A DNA stretch of 64,000 bases from Bacillus sp. BP-3 (GCF_028401955.1 NZ_JAQOTJ010000003.1:372001-436000), one strand, 5' to 3'. Counted from the first letter of the stretch, positions 8,837 to 18,372 are shown. Notes: a model not told the origin generated them from the sequence alone. Numbers and translations: made by a program.

Positions 8837-9056
8837 CCATACAGGAGAAGATCTTATGATCTACCGATGGGGCAAAAAGCTGGTCGGACAGCTTTGAAAC
8901 TCTCAGGTCTTGTATTCAAGTAGAACTGTATGGGGACGAATCTCTGGAGAGACTCCCTCCTGTTGCAAGCAACATGGAGGAAACAGAGCACCGAAGGAGC
9001 AAATCCGCTATTTCAGCGGATAATCTCTCAGGTAAAAGGACAGAGACAAGCGACAG
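8837..9056 (+). ncRNA. tandem glycine riboswitch (gcvT element)
   Basis: Two glycine aptamers in series. Aptamer 1 spans 8837-8933 and is closed by CCATACAG/CTGTATGG; it contains GGAGAAGATC and CTCTCAGG. Aptamer 2 begins at 8941 (TCTCTGGAGAG) and includes CACCGAAGGAGCAA, a hairpin AATCCGC..GCGGAT, CTCTCAGGTAAAAGGACAGAG and the closing strand CAGAGA at 9041-9046. Short linkers join them. It lies directly upstream of a sodium:alanine/glycine symporter gene, a known partner. An OFF switch has been described for such a symporter in Streptococcus pyogenes; the sign here is not proved. Confidence 0.95.
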
Positions 9057-9061
9057 AAAAT

Positions 9062-9089
9062 ACCGATTCCCGAATCGGTTTATTTTTCT
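9062..9089 (+). terminator. first hairpin of riboswitch expression platform
   Basis: ACCGATTC pairs with GAATCGGT (9062-9079) and is followed by TTATTTTTC. It lies 6 bases after the second aptamer region. Confidence 0.55.
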
Positions 9090-9109
9090 ATTCCTTGTAT
9101 CTCCAGAGA

Positions 9110-9144
9110 CCATTTCGTTTACATGAAATGGTTTTTTATTTTTT
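9110..9144 (+). terminator. second hairpin of riboswitch expression platform
   Basis: CCATTTC (9110-9116) pairs with GAAATGG (9125-9131) and is followed by TTTTTTATTTTTTC, a strong intrinsic terminator 17 bases before the symporter start. Just upstream, TCTCCAGAGA (9100-9109) is the exact complement of the 5' strand of aptamer 2 (8941-8950). Confidence 0.75.
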
Positions 9145-9160
9145 CTAAAGGAGAGTAAAG

Positions 9161-10528
9161 ATGGAAACAGTAAATCAAGTATTAGAAGTAATCAATCATT
9201 ATGTATGGGGGCTACCGACACTGTCACTACTTGTTGGGACAGGAATACTCCTTACAGTACGTCTACGAGGCCTACAATTTATCAAACTATTATATGCCCA
9301 TAAGCTAGCATTCGGAAAATCAGAGGATAACTCATCTAAAGGAGATATTAGCCATTTCCAAGCGTTAATGACCGCTATGTCTGCTACTATCGGGATGGGG
9401 AATATAGCTGGTGTTGCTACCGCAGTGTCTATCGGGGGACCTGGTGCAGTATTTTGGATGTGGATTACAGCCTTGTTTGGAATGGCAACAAAATATTCAG
9501 AAGCGATTCTTGCAGTTAAATATCGCATGCATGGTGCTAACGGAGAATACTCTGGAGGCCCGATGTATTATTTAGAACATGGGTTAGGAAAGAAATGGCT
9601 CGCTATATTATTTGCTATTTTCGGAATAACAGCTTCATTTGGAATTGGAAATATGGTGCAGTCTAATTCAGTTGCTGAGGCGATGAAAATTAATTTTTCC
9701 GTATCCCCGGTCATATCAGGAATCGGAATGGCTCTTTTTATCGCAATTGTTATTTTAGGCGGTGTTAAAAAAATAGGAAAAGTGACCGGTTTTTTTGTTC
9801 CAATTAAAGCTTTCTTTTATATCATTGCTGGACTTATTATTATTTTTTATCATATAGGTCAAATTCCAGAAGCTTTTCAGCTTATTTTCTCAGGAGCTTT
9901 TCATGGCACTGCAGCTGCTGGAGGCTTTGTCGGAGCAACTGTTGCTTCAGCTATTCAAATCGGGATGGCCCGAGGTGTGTTCGCAAACGAAGCTGGACTT
10001 GGAAGTGCACCGATTGCTGCCGCCGCTGCAAAGACTGACTCCCCCGCTAAACAAGCACTCGTATCTATGACAGGTACATTTCTTGATACATTCGTCGTAT
10101 GTACAATCACTGGTTTAGTACTGATCACAACAGGCGCTTGGAATTCTGGTAAAACAGGCGTTGAAGCAACGACCTTTGCATTTCAAACTGTATTTGGAAG
10201 TGCGGGAAGTATGATACTTGGCATTGCGATTATTTTATTTGCCTATTCGACCATGTTAGGCTGGTCATATTACGGAGAGAAATGCGTTGAATATTTATTT
10301 GGCCCTAATGCGGTTCGTTACTACCGTCTTATTTTTATCAGTATAATCATATTTGGAGCAAACTTAAAACTAGGACTAGTTTGGACATTTTCTGATATTG
10401 CAAATGGGCTAATGGCAATTCCGAATTTAATCGGTCTAATCGGATTAAGCGGGATTGTTGTTACAGAAACACAACGGTTTTTGCAGGAAGAAAAATCAAA
10501 CATTTCTAACAATCAGATTGCAAGTTAA
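9161..10528 (+). CDS. AGCS-family sodium:alanine/glycine symporter
   Basis: A 455-residue polytopic membrane protein with about ten or more membrane segments. It shows the AGCS signatures GDISHFQALMTAMSATIGMGNIAG and ANEAGLGSAPIAAAAAKT, plus SGGPMYYLEHGLG. Members take up alanine or glycine with sodium. The tandem glycine riboswitch just upstream indicates glycine is a substrate or a signal. ATG 9161 has AAAGGAGAG upstream. Length is normal and the frame is intact. Confidence 0.95.
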   Translation: METVNQVLEVINHYVWGLPTLSLLVGTGILLTVRLRGLQFIKLLYAHKLAFGKSEDNSSKGDISHFQALMTAMSATIGMGNIAGVATAVSIGGPGAVFWMWITALFGMATKYSEAILAVKYRMHGANGEYSGGPMYYLEHGLGKKWLAILFAIFGITASFGIGNMVQSNSVAEAMKINFSVSPVISGIGMALFIAIVILGGVKKIGKVTGFFVPIKAFFYIIAGLIIIFYHIGQIPEAFQLIFSGAFHGTAAAGGFVGATVASAIQIGMARGVFANEAGLGSAPIAAAAAKTDSPAKQALVSMTGTFLDTFVVCTITGLVLITTGAWNSGKTGVEATTFAFQTVFGSAGSMILGIAIILFAYSTMLGWSYYGEKCVEYLFGPNAVRYYRLIFISIIIFGANLKLGLVWTFSDIANGLMAIPNLIGLIGLSGIVVTETQRFLQEEKSNISNNQIAS

Positions 10529-10627
10529 TTTAACTTTTTCTTGTGAATCCCCCTCCTTATCCACCTTTGAACTGTACTCTATAAAATGGACAGTTTAATA
10601 AAAGACCATAAAAAATCAAACACTTAG

Positions 10628-10664
10628 AAGATGTTTTCGATACGCTATCGGAAACATCTTTTTT
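10628..10664 (+). terminator. terminator after the symporter gene
   Basis: AAGATGTTTTCGATA pairs with TATCGGAAACATCTT and is followed by TTTT, about 100 bases after the symporter stop. Confidence 0.85.
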
Positions 10665-10849
10665 AGTGTCCATGATTCGGGGGACAATTCAATCTGTATA
10701 ATATACAACTTTTTCAGTCCGTACTTTTGTCTTTTAGAAGGATCACTAGCTTGCTAAACAAAGTGTTTTCTTATAACAGTTAAATCATGTTAAAATCAAG
10801 AAACGAAAAATAGTATTAATTAAATTTAAAATTATTTAAGGAGCCACCA

Positions 10850-11710
10850 ATGAATAATAAAAACTTTAAATTAAGTATTTTGGATGAAAATGATATTGAA
10901 GGACTAATATCTTTATCAGAACTCGTTGGATGGGATTATGATAGAAATGAAATTAGAACAGTTATGTCTTCTGGTAAAATTTTAGGACATAAAAATGAGA
11001 TGGGTCAAATTGTATCAAGTGCAGCAATAATTGCTTATGATACCAATTTAGCATCAATAGGAATGGTAATTGTAAACCCTAAATATAGAGGACAAGGTCT
11101 TGGGAAAAAAGCTACTAAAGAGTGTATTAATCTTGCAGCAGAAAAGACATCTATAATGCTAATTGCTACAACCGAAGGGAAGCCTTTGTACAAAAAAATG
11201 GGTTTTCATGAAGTCGGTTATGTACATAAATTCATCTGTAATAACTATACAGCATCAGATGAATACTTTTCTACTAGATTAAAAGCAGAGGAATTAAGGG
11301 AGAATGATTTAAATACAGTTATTGAATTAGATAAAAATGCTTTCGGTGATTCAAGGAGAGAATTCCTTGTAAATAGAATTAGACAGTCACATCAATCTCT
11401 TGTCTTAAAAGATGAATTTGGAAGTATCTTAGGATATGGTCTATCTATTTTAGGTCCTGTAAATTTAATTTTAGGACCGATTGTTGCCCCTGATTACAAA
11501 GCAGCTGCATTTCTAACCCATCAATTAGCTTTTAATCATAAAGGGAAGTTGAGGATTGATATTCCAACACGAGATGAATTATTTATGACCTTTTTAAAAG
11601 ATAGTGGTTTTGAGAAAGTCAGTCAACCTCCAATAATGATAATTAACTCAGATTCAATGCCTATTAGAAACAACCACTTATATGGAATTGCAGCACAAAT
11701 TTTCGGATGA
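10850..11710 (+). CDS. GNAT acetyltransferase with C-terminal YitH/HolE-type domain
   Basis: A 286-residue protein. The N-terminal half (about 1-135) is a GNAT domain with the acetyl-CoA site NPKYRGQGLGKKATKECI. The second half (about 150-286) contains LDKNAFGDSRREFLVNRI, ILGYGLSILGP and LILGPIVAP, as in the second domain of YitH-like acetyltransferases. Substrate unknown. ATG 10850 has AAGGAG with good spacing. Decayed genes follow it. Confidence 0.88.
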   Translation: MNNKNFKLSILDENDIEGLISLSELVGWDYDRNEIRTVMSSGKILGHKNEMGQIVSSAAIIAYDTNLASIGMVIVNPKYRGQGLGKKATKECINLAAEKTSIMLIATTEGKPLYKKMGFHEVGYVHKFICNNYTASDEYFSTRLKAEELRENDLNTVIELDKNAFGDSRREFLVNRIRQSHQSLVLKDEFGSILGYGLSILGPVNLILGPIVAPDYKAAAFLTHQLAFNHKGKLRIDIPTRDELFMTFLKDSGFEKVSQPPIMIINSDSMPIRNNHLYGIAAQIFG

Positions 11711-11763
11711 TTCAAAAAACGATAGCGATATTGAGGTGTTTTAGCGAAAAGGAGTGATATACA

Positions 11764-11865
11764 AATACTCGAAAGGTTAAGTTATTAACGACATTTTTAA
11801 TAAATCTCTCTCAACAAGATATTGGATTTGTGATGAAAGCGATGAAACAAAAAAAGTGTTTGTAA
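11764..11865 (+). pseudogene. possible start-less small gene remnant
   Basis: An open stretch beginning NTRKVKLLTTFLINLSQQ runs 33 codons to TAA 11865. It lies shortly after AAGGAGTG, but has no ATG, GTG or TTG at its head. The amino-acid flow looks protein-like (short amphipathic segment) but I recognise no family. It may be a gene tail or a small gene that lost its start. Confidence 0.3.
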
Positions 11866-12124
11866 ATCATATTTCCTGAATGCAATAAAATTGTGTTAAA
11901 AATAATAAATCTTACCGCCCAGAGGTTGTATAGAAAAATCAGTTATAATGCTACTGCCTGTAGTAATGTGATGAATATTGGATATATATAAATTTTGACT
12001 TTTGGGCTGTAAACTACGGTTTTATTTTATCTTAAAGCTGTTTTTTCTTTTTTGCAGAAATATTTACACCCTAAATTTATAATTATTATAATAACGGTGA
12101 GATTTTTAGAAATGGAGAAAGACA

Positions 12125-12331
12125 ATGAAAAAAAACTTTTACTATTACTGGTTTGCTTCTGCGAGTATTTCTTTAGCAGATGTTATATATATCATGGTCA
12201 TTACAACATTTATATACCAGGAAACAGATTCAGCATTTATTGCATCATTGTTTCCTCTTTTTAAAGCTTTGGCTAGAATTGTGGCAGGATTTACTGCTCC
12301 ATTGTTACTTGGAAAATCTAAAGTCATATGA
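12125..12331 (+). pseudogene. N-terminal fragment of an MFS transporter
   Basis: A 68-residue ORF with a good GGAGAAAGACA site. It reads as the first two membrane segments of a major-facilitator transporter (SISLADVIYIMVITTFIY and SAFIASLFPLFKALARIVAGF). MFS transporters are about 400 residues. The frame ends at TGA 12331 after GKSKVI and a hairpin follows directly, so the rest of the gene is gone. It may still be translated as a short peptide but cannot transport. Confidence 0.75.
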
Positions 12332-12370
12332 AAAATCGATTTCTTAACGTACAGGGAATCGACTTTTTTT
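12331..12370 (+). terminator. hairpin after the MFS fragment
   Basis: AAAAATCGATTTC pairs roughly with GGAATCGACTTTTTTT. The T-run is strong and the stem has mismatches. Confidence 0.45.
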
Positions 12371-12399
12371 GGTTATACATCCCTTAGTACGTAAAATTC

Positions 12400-12620
12400 A
12401 GAATTATCTTAACTTCGATGTGAGAATTATTGAAATTTCAATGGTTCCCACATCATTTACATGTATTCAATATAACTATTGATTTTAATAAAGTATAATT
12501 GCCCAAATGTAAATCTAATGCCCAACCTCCAGCAATACATCACCGAATTGGAATTTCAGAAAACGATTCATATATTCTCGAAACGGTTACTGGCATCCAA
12601 TTATCTATACCGGTTCTCAA
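12400..12620 (-). pseudogene. remnant of a nucleotidyltransferase-fold resistance-type protein
   Basis: On the reverse strand, AAGGAGG (12631-12637) precedes a TTG at 12620, which opens LRTGIDNWMPVTVSRIYESF followed by SEIPIR, a TGA stop (12542-12540), then CIAGGWALDLHLGNYT. The motif WCIAGGWALDLHLG is the N-terminal signature of aminoglycoside-nucleotidyltransferase-like proteins, with the TGA in the usual tryptophan position. Further stops follow, then NNSHIEV, which resembles the (S/E)DIEV metal-binding strand. The rest is missing. Confidence 0.7.
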
Positions 12621-12904
12621 ATTAATCATTCCTCCTTATTTTTGCTAAAGTTAATAGGGGCATATTCTAATAAACTTCCATAATAACGAAAAATAGCATA
12701 GTTTTGATCCTCAAAATTTATCATAGCCCACTCCACGTAATTTCAATAATTCATCCTTCAGCGGTACCCCTTATATAATGTGCAAAATTAACTAAGATAC
12801 GTATAAAATATATTGACTGTTTATAAAAAAAGTTCGACCAAATGGGATTCTTCAATTATAATCATGATACGATTTTTATAAAAAAATTTGTAATTGATAT
12901 TATA

Positions 12905-13246
12905 TCATTTCTCCATTACCTTTAATTTCATTTCTACCTTAAGAAACATAATCATTATTAATAGTAGCATAAGAGCTATAAGTGCAATTATTGTATGTGG
13001 GTACCTGAATGTTAGGCTAATTATACTTCCTATAAAAATCATCAAAAAACCGTGTTGTCTCATAATTTCAGCACTATATTTATTACCCGCATTCCATAAC
13101 TCAATATTCTTCATAGATCGACGCGTTCGATAGCCAAATGCTGCATTAATATCTGTAGGCGGATATTTTTTTAATAGCAGTGCCGATAAGATGAATATGA
13201 TGCCAATCAAAAAACTAATTCCTATATTTACAAGCATATATACCAT
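12905..13246 (-). CDS. SdpI-family membrane protein
   Basis: A 113-residue protein with three hydrophobic segments (about residues 3-25, 65-83 and 85-105). The central loop PPTDINAAFGYRTRRSMKNIELWNAGNKYS has the GYRT..S..N...W..AN pattern of SdpI C-terminal domains. SdpI is the immunity protein against the SdpC killing factor in B. subtilis, but many short SdpI-like proteins have no known toxin. No sdpC-like gene is visible here. The start GGGGG-ATG is good. The role is inferred from family only. Confidence 0.8.
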   Translation of the reverse strand: MVYMLVNIGISFLIGIIFILSALLLKKYPPTDINAAFGYRTRRSMKNIELWNAGNKYSAEIMRQHGFLMIFIGSIISLTFRYPHTIIALIALMLLLIMIMFLKVEMKLKVMEK

Positions 13247-13970
13247 TTAAATCCCCCTTTATTTATTTTTTCAAAATTAATTATTACCTTTACAAACCGT
13301 ATTGTACCATATTATTACAACTAACCTTTATTTTGTTAATTAATGCGAATATATAGTGGAACAACTATTTGGCATTATTTATGGAAACCCACAATAATCA
13401 AATAAGCCAGAGGCGTGGTATTCTAGAGTTTTCCTAAATAAAGATACTAGAAGAAATAAGTGACAGCAACATTAATTTTAGGTATAGTCAGAAAATATAA
13501 TCTGAATATTTATAAAATTTCAAGTAGGATTTCCTTTGGAGATATAGAAATTATATGTATATCATTTTGTTTCTTACCTTTAAACTTTTGCAATATATGA
13601 TTAAAGCTTCTCAGCTAAAATATCGCATTTAATTTTTACCTATTTATATCTACTTTGATTTTTCAACATCTAAGTTGCTGTTATATAAAACAAATAGTGA
13701 CATGCTAATTGTTTGCTCACTTTATTTTAACATTGCCTGTGGCAGAAAAGGTCCCTGACCATCCTAAGTGCGATCAGTCGCTCTCCTTCTCCCCTAAAAA
13801 AGGAGATTTTATGTCAGCTTTCCAATTTGTATTTATATATAATACAAATGCTTATTACCTCTTAGATTACTATTCTACTGGAATAAACCGAAGAAAAATC
13901 ATTTCTTTAACTGAAATTCTATTTCACAGTAAATGAACTAGAAAACGATTATAAAATTAGGGGGATTACG
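13247..13970. other. gene-free stretch with a compact hairpin group
   Basis: No convincing gene is present in these 724 bases. At 13750-13811 three small inverted repeats lie in a row in locally GC-richer sequence: GGTCCCTGACC, GCGATCAGTCGC and CTCC..GGAG followed by ATTTTAT. This looks like a transcribed structured element, about 160 bases before the moxR-like gene. A 75-codon frame across 13709-13936 lacks a ribosome site. Confidence 0.4.
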
Positions 13971-14933
13971 ATGACACAGCTTGATACACTACATCCAATT
14001 GTAGAACAGATCATTAACAATATTGAAAAATTGATGGTAGGAAAACGAAAAGAAACGATCTTAACTTTGACAGCTCTCTTAGCTGAAGGGCATGTTTTAT
14101 TAGAAGATGTTCCGGGTGTCGGAAAAACAATGTTAGTCCGTACTCTTTCAAAATCAATTGATGCTAATTACAAAAGAATCCAATTCACACCTGATTTACT
14201 GCCGTCAGATGTAACGGGTGTTTCTATTTATAATCCAAAAGAATTGCAATTTGAGTTCAAACCTGGACCAATTATGGGGAATTTTGTGCTTGCTGATGAA
14301 ATAAATCGTACATCGCCGAAGACACAATCTGCCTTACTTGAAAGTATGGAGGAAGGAAATATTACAATAGATGGCATCACAAGACCGTTACCAAAACCGT
14401 TCTTTGTAATGGCTACACAAAATCCGGTCGAATATGAAGGGACATACCCTTTACCTGAAGCTCAGCTTGATCGTTTCTTGTTGAAACTAAAAATGGGCTA
14501 TCCTACAGCAGAAGAAGAATTTGAAATTTTAAACCGCATGGAAAAAGCAAATCCACACTCTCATATACAAGCTATTATTACAATTGAAGAATTACTGAAC
14601 TTACAACAAAGGGTTCGGAAAGTAAGCATAGACAAATCCATTAAGCATTACATCGTAAAGCTTGTTAATCAGACTCGTTCTTATAGTTCTATACAGCTAG
14701 GTGCAAGTCCACGCGGCTCAATTGCTTTAATGAAGGCTTCACAGGCTTATGCATTCATCCATGGCAGAAATTATGTTATTCCAGACGATGTAAAATTTTT
14801 AGCGCCCTACGTTTTAGCTCACAGACTTATTTTAAAAATGGAGGCGAAATTTGAAGGTATAACGGAAGAAAAAATCATCGCAAAAATCGTTGCACGAACC
14901 ACTGTGCCGACTCAAAGGGCGATGAACTTTTGA
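13971..14933 (+). CDS. MoxR-family AAA ATPase
   Basis: A 320-residue AAA+ ATPase. Walker A is EDVPGVGKTMLV, Walker B is VLADEINRTSP, sensor motifs are in ATQNPVEYEGTYPLPEAQLDRF, and the C-terminal helical domain ends GASPRGSIALMKASQAYAFIHGR. MoxR ATPases act with VWA/DUF58 proteins as chaperone-like maturation systems. This is the first gene of a three-gene operon with DUF58 and transglutaminase genes, linked by a TGATG stop/start overlap. The ATG has a GGGGGATTACG leader. Confidence 0.95.
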   Translation: MTQLDTLHPIVEQIINNIEKLMVGKRKETILTLTALLAEGHVLLEDVPGVGKTMLVRTLSKSIDANYKRIQFTPDLLPSDVTGVSIYNPKELQFEFKPGPIMGNFVLADEINRTSPKTQSALLESMEEGNITIDGITRPLPKPFFVMATQNPVEYEGTYPLPEAQLDRFLLKLKMGYPTAEEEFEILNRMEKANPHSHIQAIITIEELLNLQQRVRKVSIDKSIKHYIVKLVNQTRSYSSIQLGASPRGSIALMKASQAYAFIHGRNYVIPDDVKFLAPYVLAHRLILKMEAKFEGITEEKIIAKIVARTTVPTQRAMNF

Positions 14934-16147
14934 TGAAACGACTACTTCGAACAATTTATCACGTTGTAAAATTATTGCTACTTCCTTTAAGCCTAGTCTT
15001 AACATTTGTATATGCCATGTTGCAAGGGGGATTTGTAAGCTGGTTTTTATTTTACAGTACAATTCCTTTCAGCCTTTACTCATTACTCCTTCCCTTCTAT
15101 GCCTTACGGGACGTTGAAGTAAGTCGAATAACAAACAAAAAGGAATATATAGCAGGAGAACCATTTAAAAGCACGATTACAATAAAGAGAAAACTTCCTT
15201 TTCCCTTATTTTATTTAGTTGTAGAAGATGAACTACCACCACATTTTACAAGTTATAAACAAACAAAGACGAATAAAGTAGTTCTCTTTCCTGGATTTAA
15301 GCGCACTATTTCATTTCAATATATCATTGATACAATTCCTAGAGGAGAACACAACTTTTCGAGCGTACATATAAAAACTGGGGATCTATTCGGTATTATG
15401 GAAAAAGAGGCAACTTTTTCGGTCCCTGATACGTTTTTAGTCTATCCTCATTATGTAGATATAAAGTATCGCCAACTAGAAAACCATTTTGAACAAGGAG
15501 CGCTTTCAGCAAATATAAATTTAGCAAAAGACTCTACAGTTTCTGTCGGTGTCAGAGAATATATACCCGGTGATCGTTTTTCTTGGATTGATTGGAAAGC
15601 AACTGCACGAACAAACAATATTATGACGAAAGAGTTTGAGCAACAGCGCAGCCACAATATCATGATATTTATGGATAGAACACCATCTCCTCTATTCGAA
15701 TTAGTCGTTTCGTTTACCGCCTCCATTGTGAGAGCTGTCTTGAAGCAAAATTCACCAGCGTCATTCGTGTCTGTTGGCAAAGAACGAACCATTTTCCCTT
15801 TAGATAATGGAGATACTCAATTGCAACAAATCTTTTGTCATTTAGCAAAAGTACAAGCAGACAGTATGTTCCCGCTCTCTCAAAGTGTAGAAATGGAACT
15901 AAAGAAAATGTATCAGCCAATCACTATAATACTTGTCACAAGCGATCTTTCTCTCGATATTCAAAAAGCAGTTGATTACGCAGCGATTAAAAATAGAAGA
16001 TTAATAGTGGTCGTCGTGAAAGAAAAAGAAAACCAACTCTCACATCGTGAACTTAGTATTCTAGAAACTCTACAAAAACGAAAAATAATTGTAAAAGTTG
16101 TTTATGAAAACCGTTATACGAACGTGTTTTTTGAGGTGAGCAAATGA
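14933..16147 (+). CDS. DUF58 (VWA-like) domain protein
   Basis: A 404-residue protein starting at ATG 14933 inside TGATG. Two N-terminal membrane segments (about residues 14-55) precede a beta-sandwich region. The DUF58 motif is SVGVREYIPGDRFSWIDWKATART, followed by the VWA-like strand IMIFMDRTPS. DUF58 proteins are partners of MoxR ATPases, and the adjacent overlapping genes support that. It overlaps the downstream transglutaminase gene by ATGA. The target is unknown. Confidence 0.93.
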   Translation: MKRLLRTIYHVVKLLLLPLSLVLTFVYAMLQGGFVSWFLFYSTIPFSLYSLLLPFYALRDVEVSRITNKKEYIAGEPFKSTITIKRKLPFPLFYLVVEDELPPHFTSYKQTKTNKVVLFPGFKRTISFQYIIDTIPRGEHNFSSVHIKTGDLFGIMEKEATFSVPDTFLVYPHYVDIKYRQLENHFEQGALSANINLAKDSTVSVGVREYIPGDRFSWIDWKATARTNNIMTKEFEQQRSHNIMIFMDRTPSPLFELVVSFTASIVRAVLKQNSPASFVSVGKERTIFPLDNGDTQLQQIFCHLAKVQADSMFPLSQSVEMELKKMYQPITIILVTSDLSLDIQKAVDYAAIKNRRLIVVVVKEKENQLSHRELSILETLQKRKIIVKVVYENRYTNVFFEVSK

Positions 16148-18372
16148 AAACATTACAAGTGAAAAATCAATGGGATATGAGTAAATTCTTTATACATATA
16201 TGCGGCTTTCTTCTTTTACTAGAGTGGGTAAAACCGCTTATAGGTATTACAAATGTAGGTAGATTAGATATTTTTGTAATATTTATAGGAATTTGCTTTA
16301 CCCTCTCATTTTTTCAAGCGAAGTGGCAAATTCCAATTAAGGTTGTAAGCATTTTATTCATCATTCATTCCTTATATTATAAAAATGTTTTTATAAATCC
16401 ATCATGGCTTACAGCATTCGTTTCTGATATTTTTCAAAATACTTCCCTGTTTTTTCAGGGGAATTTGCTAGATATTTCTCCAGTTTTTCCGACATTCTTA
16501 TTTTTTCTATCATTTTGGTTTTTGAGTTCTTTCATCTCTTTTTGGATGATTCATAAAAAACGTGGCTTGTTATTTCTAATTTTGACTATTATTTATATCT
16601 CGGCTTTTCATAACTTACATTTATACAATTCAAAATATGCAATAATTCGTACCCTTGTCATCGCTTTTTTTATGCTGAGCCTTCTTCAAATTGAACGGAT
16701 AAAAGCGAATGAACAATTACAAAATTATGATAGACATCTCACAAAATTACTTAGGCCTCTTGCGATATTTATAATATTGTCAACAACCATTGCCTACATT
16801 GCTCCAAAACCCGGCCCTCAATGGACCAATCCGATGAATTTTTTGAAATTCAACACATCTGAAGTTAGTAAAAAACAAGAAGTTTCTAAAATCGGATACG
16901 GCTTAGATGACTCGCAATTAGGTGGGCCTTTTGAAGCAGATAATACAGTTGTTTTTACGGCGCAAATGCAAAACAAACAATATTGGAGAGTAGAAACAAA
17001 GGATTTTTATACAGGTAAAGGCTGGGAGATTTCGGAAAAACCAAAAAAAATTTCTTTTCAAAAGAAGAATGAAGTCATGAAATGGTATGAACGAAATACA
17101 AAAACGGTAGTATCCACAGCAACGATTACGATGCAAAAAGGTTATCCTCACCTTATTTATCCAGCAGGTTTACTATCAGTTGAGGCTGCTTCTGATATAT
17201 CATACAGCGTGGATCCATTTTCTGAAAAAATTGATACGTTGTACGGAAATTCTTCTACTGTTCTAAATTCATATAAAGTAACATATGAAACCCCGCAGTT
17301 TTCTATAGAAGATTTGAAAGCTGTAAAACCGAATGAAGGTAATGAAACAAGTTCTTATTTCATGACAAAGTACACACAAATTCCTGAATCATTACCACAA
17401 CGAGTAAAAGAATTAGCTTTCAATCTAACAAACGATAAAGAAAACCGATATGATAAAGTATTAGCGATCGAAAATTATTTCACAGCCAATTCATTTAAAT
17501 ACGAAACAATCAATGTTACTGTGCCTGGTAAAGAGCAAGATTATGTAGATCAATTTCTTTTCGATACACAAAAGGGGTACTGTAATAATTTTTCAACGTC
17601 GATGATTGTATTACTTCGTTCGACCGGGATTCCCGCTCGTTGGGTAAAAGGCTATACAGAAGGAACTCTTGATAATACATATACCAGTTTAGAAGGTGAT
17701 AACGTTTATAAAATTGCAAACAATAACGCACACTCTTGGGTTGAAGTATACTTTCCAGGATACGGATGGATTCCATTCGAACCAACGAAAGGATTCACCA
17801 ATCCCTATAATTTTATAAACCATACTCCTACATCTACTACACAAAATAGCGAAGAAACTAATTCTAACAACGGACAAATACAACAGCGGAACAATGAGGC
17901 AAAGTTGAAAGGTTTAATGGAAGATACAGAAGTAAACTCTACTAAAAAGATAACAGATTCTAAAAAAGGTTTTTCTTGGTGGTACTTTATCCTCTCTACT
18001 ATTCTAATAAGTATCACAGGGTACATTCTCTTTACTACTAGAATGAAATGGATAACATGTTTTATAACTCATTTCTATAAATACAGAAAAAATGATACCG
18101 TATATCCAAAAGCATACAATGCACTTTTAAAACAATTTGCAAGAATCGGTATTCCCCGTAATGAAAGTCAAACATTACGAGAGTACGCACTCCGTATCGA
18201 TATGCTTTATAATTCAACTGATATGCAACAACTAACTCTTAGTTATGAAAATGCTATATATCAAAAGGAACAGGCCGCAGTCGAGTGGAACAAATCCGTA
18301 CACTTATGGGAAGTGCTTATGAAAAAAGCAGTCTCTCTGCCTAAATCAAATGACTTCGATGCAGTGATTTAA
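16144..18372 (+). CDS. membrane-anchored transglutaminase-like protein (TgpA/YebA type)
   Basis: A 742-residue protein with about six N-terminal membrane segments (residues 15-220), an extracytoplasmic region, and a transglutaminase core at about 430-560. Catalytic candidates are the cysteine in KGYCNNFSTS, the histidine in NNAHSWVEVYF and the aspartate/glutamate position in WIPFEPTKGF. One more membrane segment (about 610-630) and a DUF4129-like tail follow. It matches the B. subtilis yeaC-yeaD-yebA arrangement, but guaA does not follow. It starts in ATGA overlap with the DUF58 gene. The substrate is unknown and is likely in the envelope. Confidence 0.93.
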   Translation: MKTLQVKNQWDMSKFFIHICGFLLLLEWVKPLIGITNVGRLDIFVIFIGICFTLSFFQAKWQIPIKVVSILFIIHSLYYKNVFINPSWLTAFVSDIFQNTSLFFQGNLLDISPVFPTFLFFLSFWFLSSFISFWMIHKKRGLLFLILTIIYISAFHNLHLYNSKYAIIRTLVIAFFMLSLLQIERIKANEQLQNYDRHLTKLLRPLAIFIILSTTIAYIAPKPGPQWTNPMNFLKFNTSEVSKKQEVSKIGYGLDDSQLGGPFEADNTVVFTAQMQNKQYWRVETKDFYTGKGWEISEKPKKISFQKKNEVMKWYERNTKTVVSTATITMQKGYPHLIYPAGLLSVEAASDISYSVDPFSEKIDTLYGNSSTVLNSYKVTYETPQFSIEDLKAVKPNEGNETSSYFMTKYTQIPESLPQRVKELAFNLTNDKENRYDKVLAIENYFTANSFKYETINVTVPGKEQDYVDQFLFDTQKGYCNNFSTSMIVLLRSTGIPARWVKGYTEGTLDNTYTSLEGDNVYKIANNNAHSWVEVYFPGYGWIPFEPTKGFTNPYNFINHTPTSTTQNSEETNSNNGQIQQRNNEAKLKGLMEDTEVNSTKKITDSKKGFSWWYFILSTILISITGYILFTTRMKWITCFITHFYKYRKNDTVYPKAYNALLKQFARIGIPRNESQTLREYALRIDMLYNSTDMQQLTLSYENAIYQKEQAAVEWNKSVHLWEVLMKKAVSLPKSNDFDAVI

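Noticed and set aside
13709-13936. 75-codon plus-strand frame upstream of the moxR operon
   Set aside because: No ribosome site, crosses three hairpins, and the translation has no protein-like pattern.
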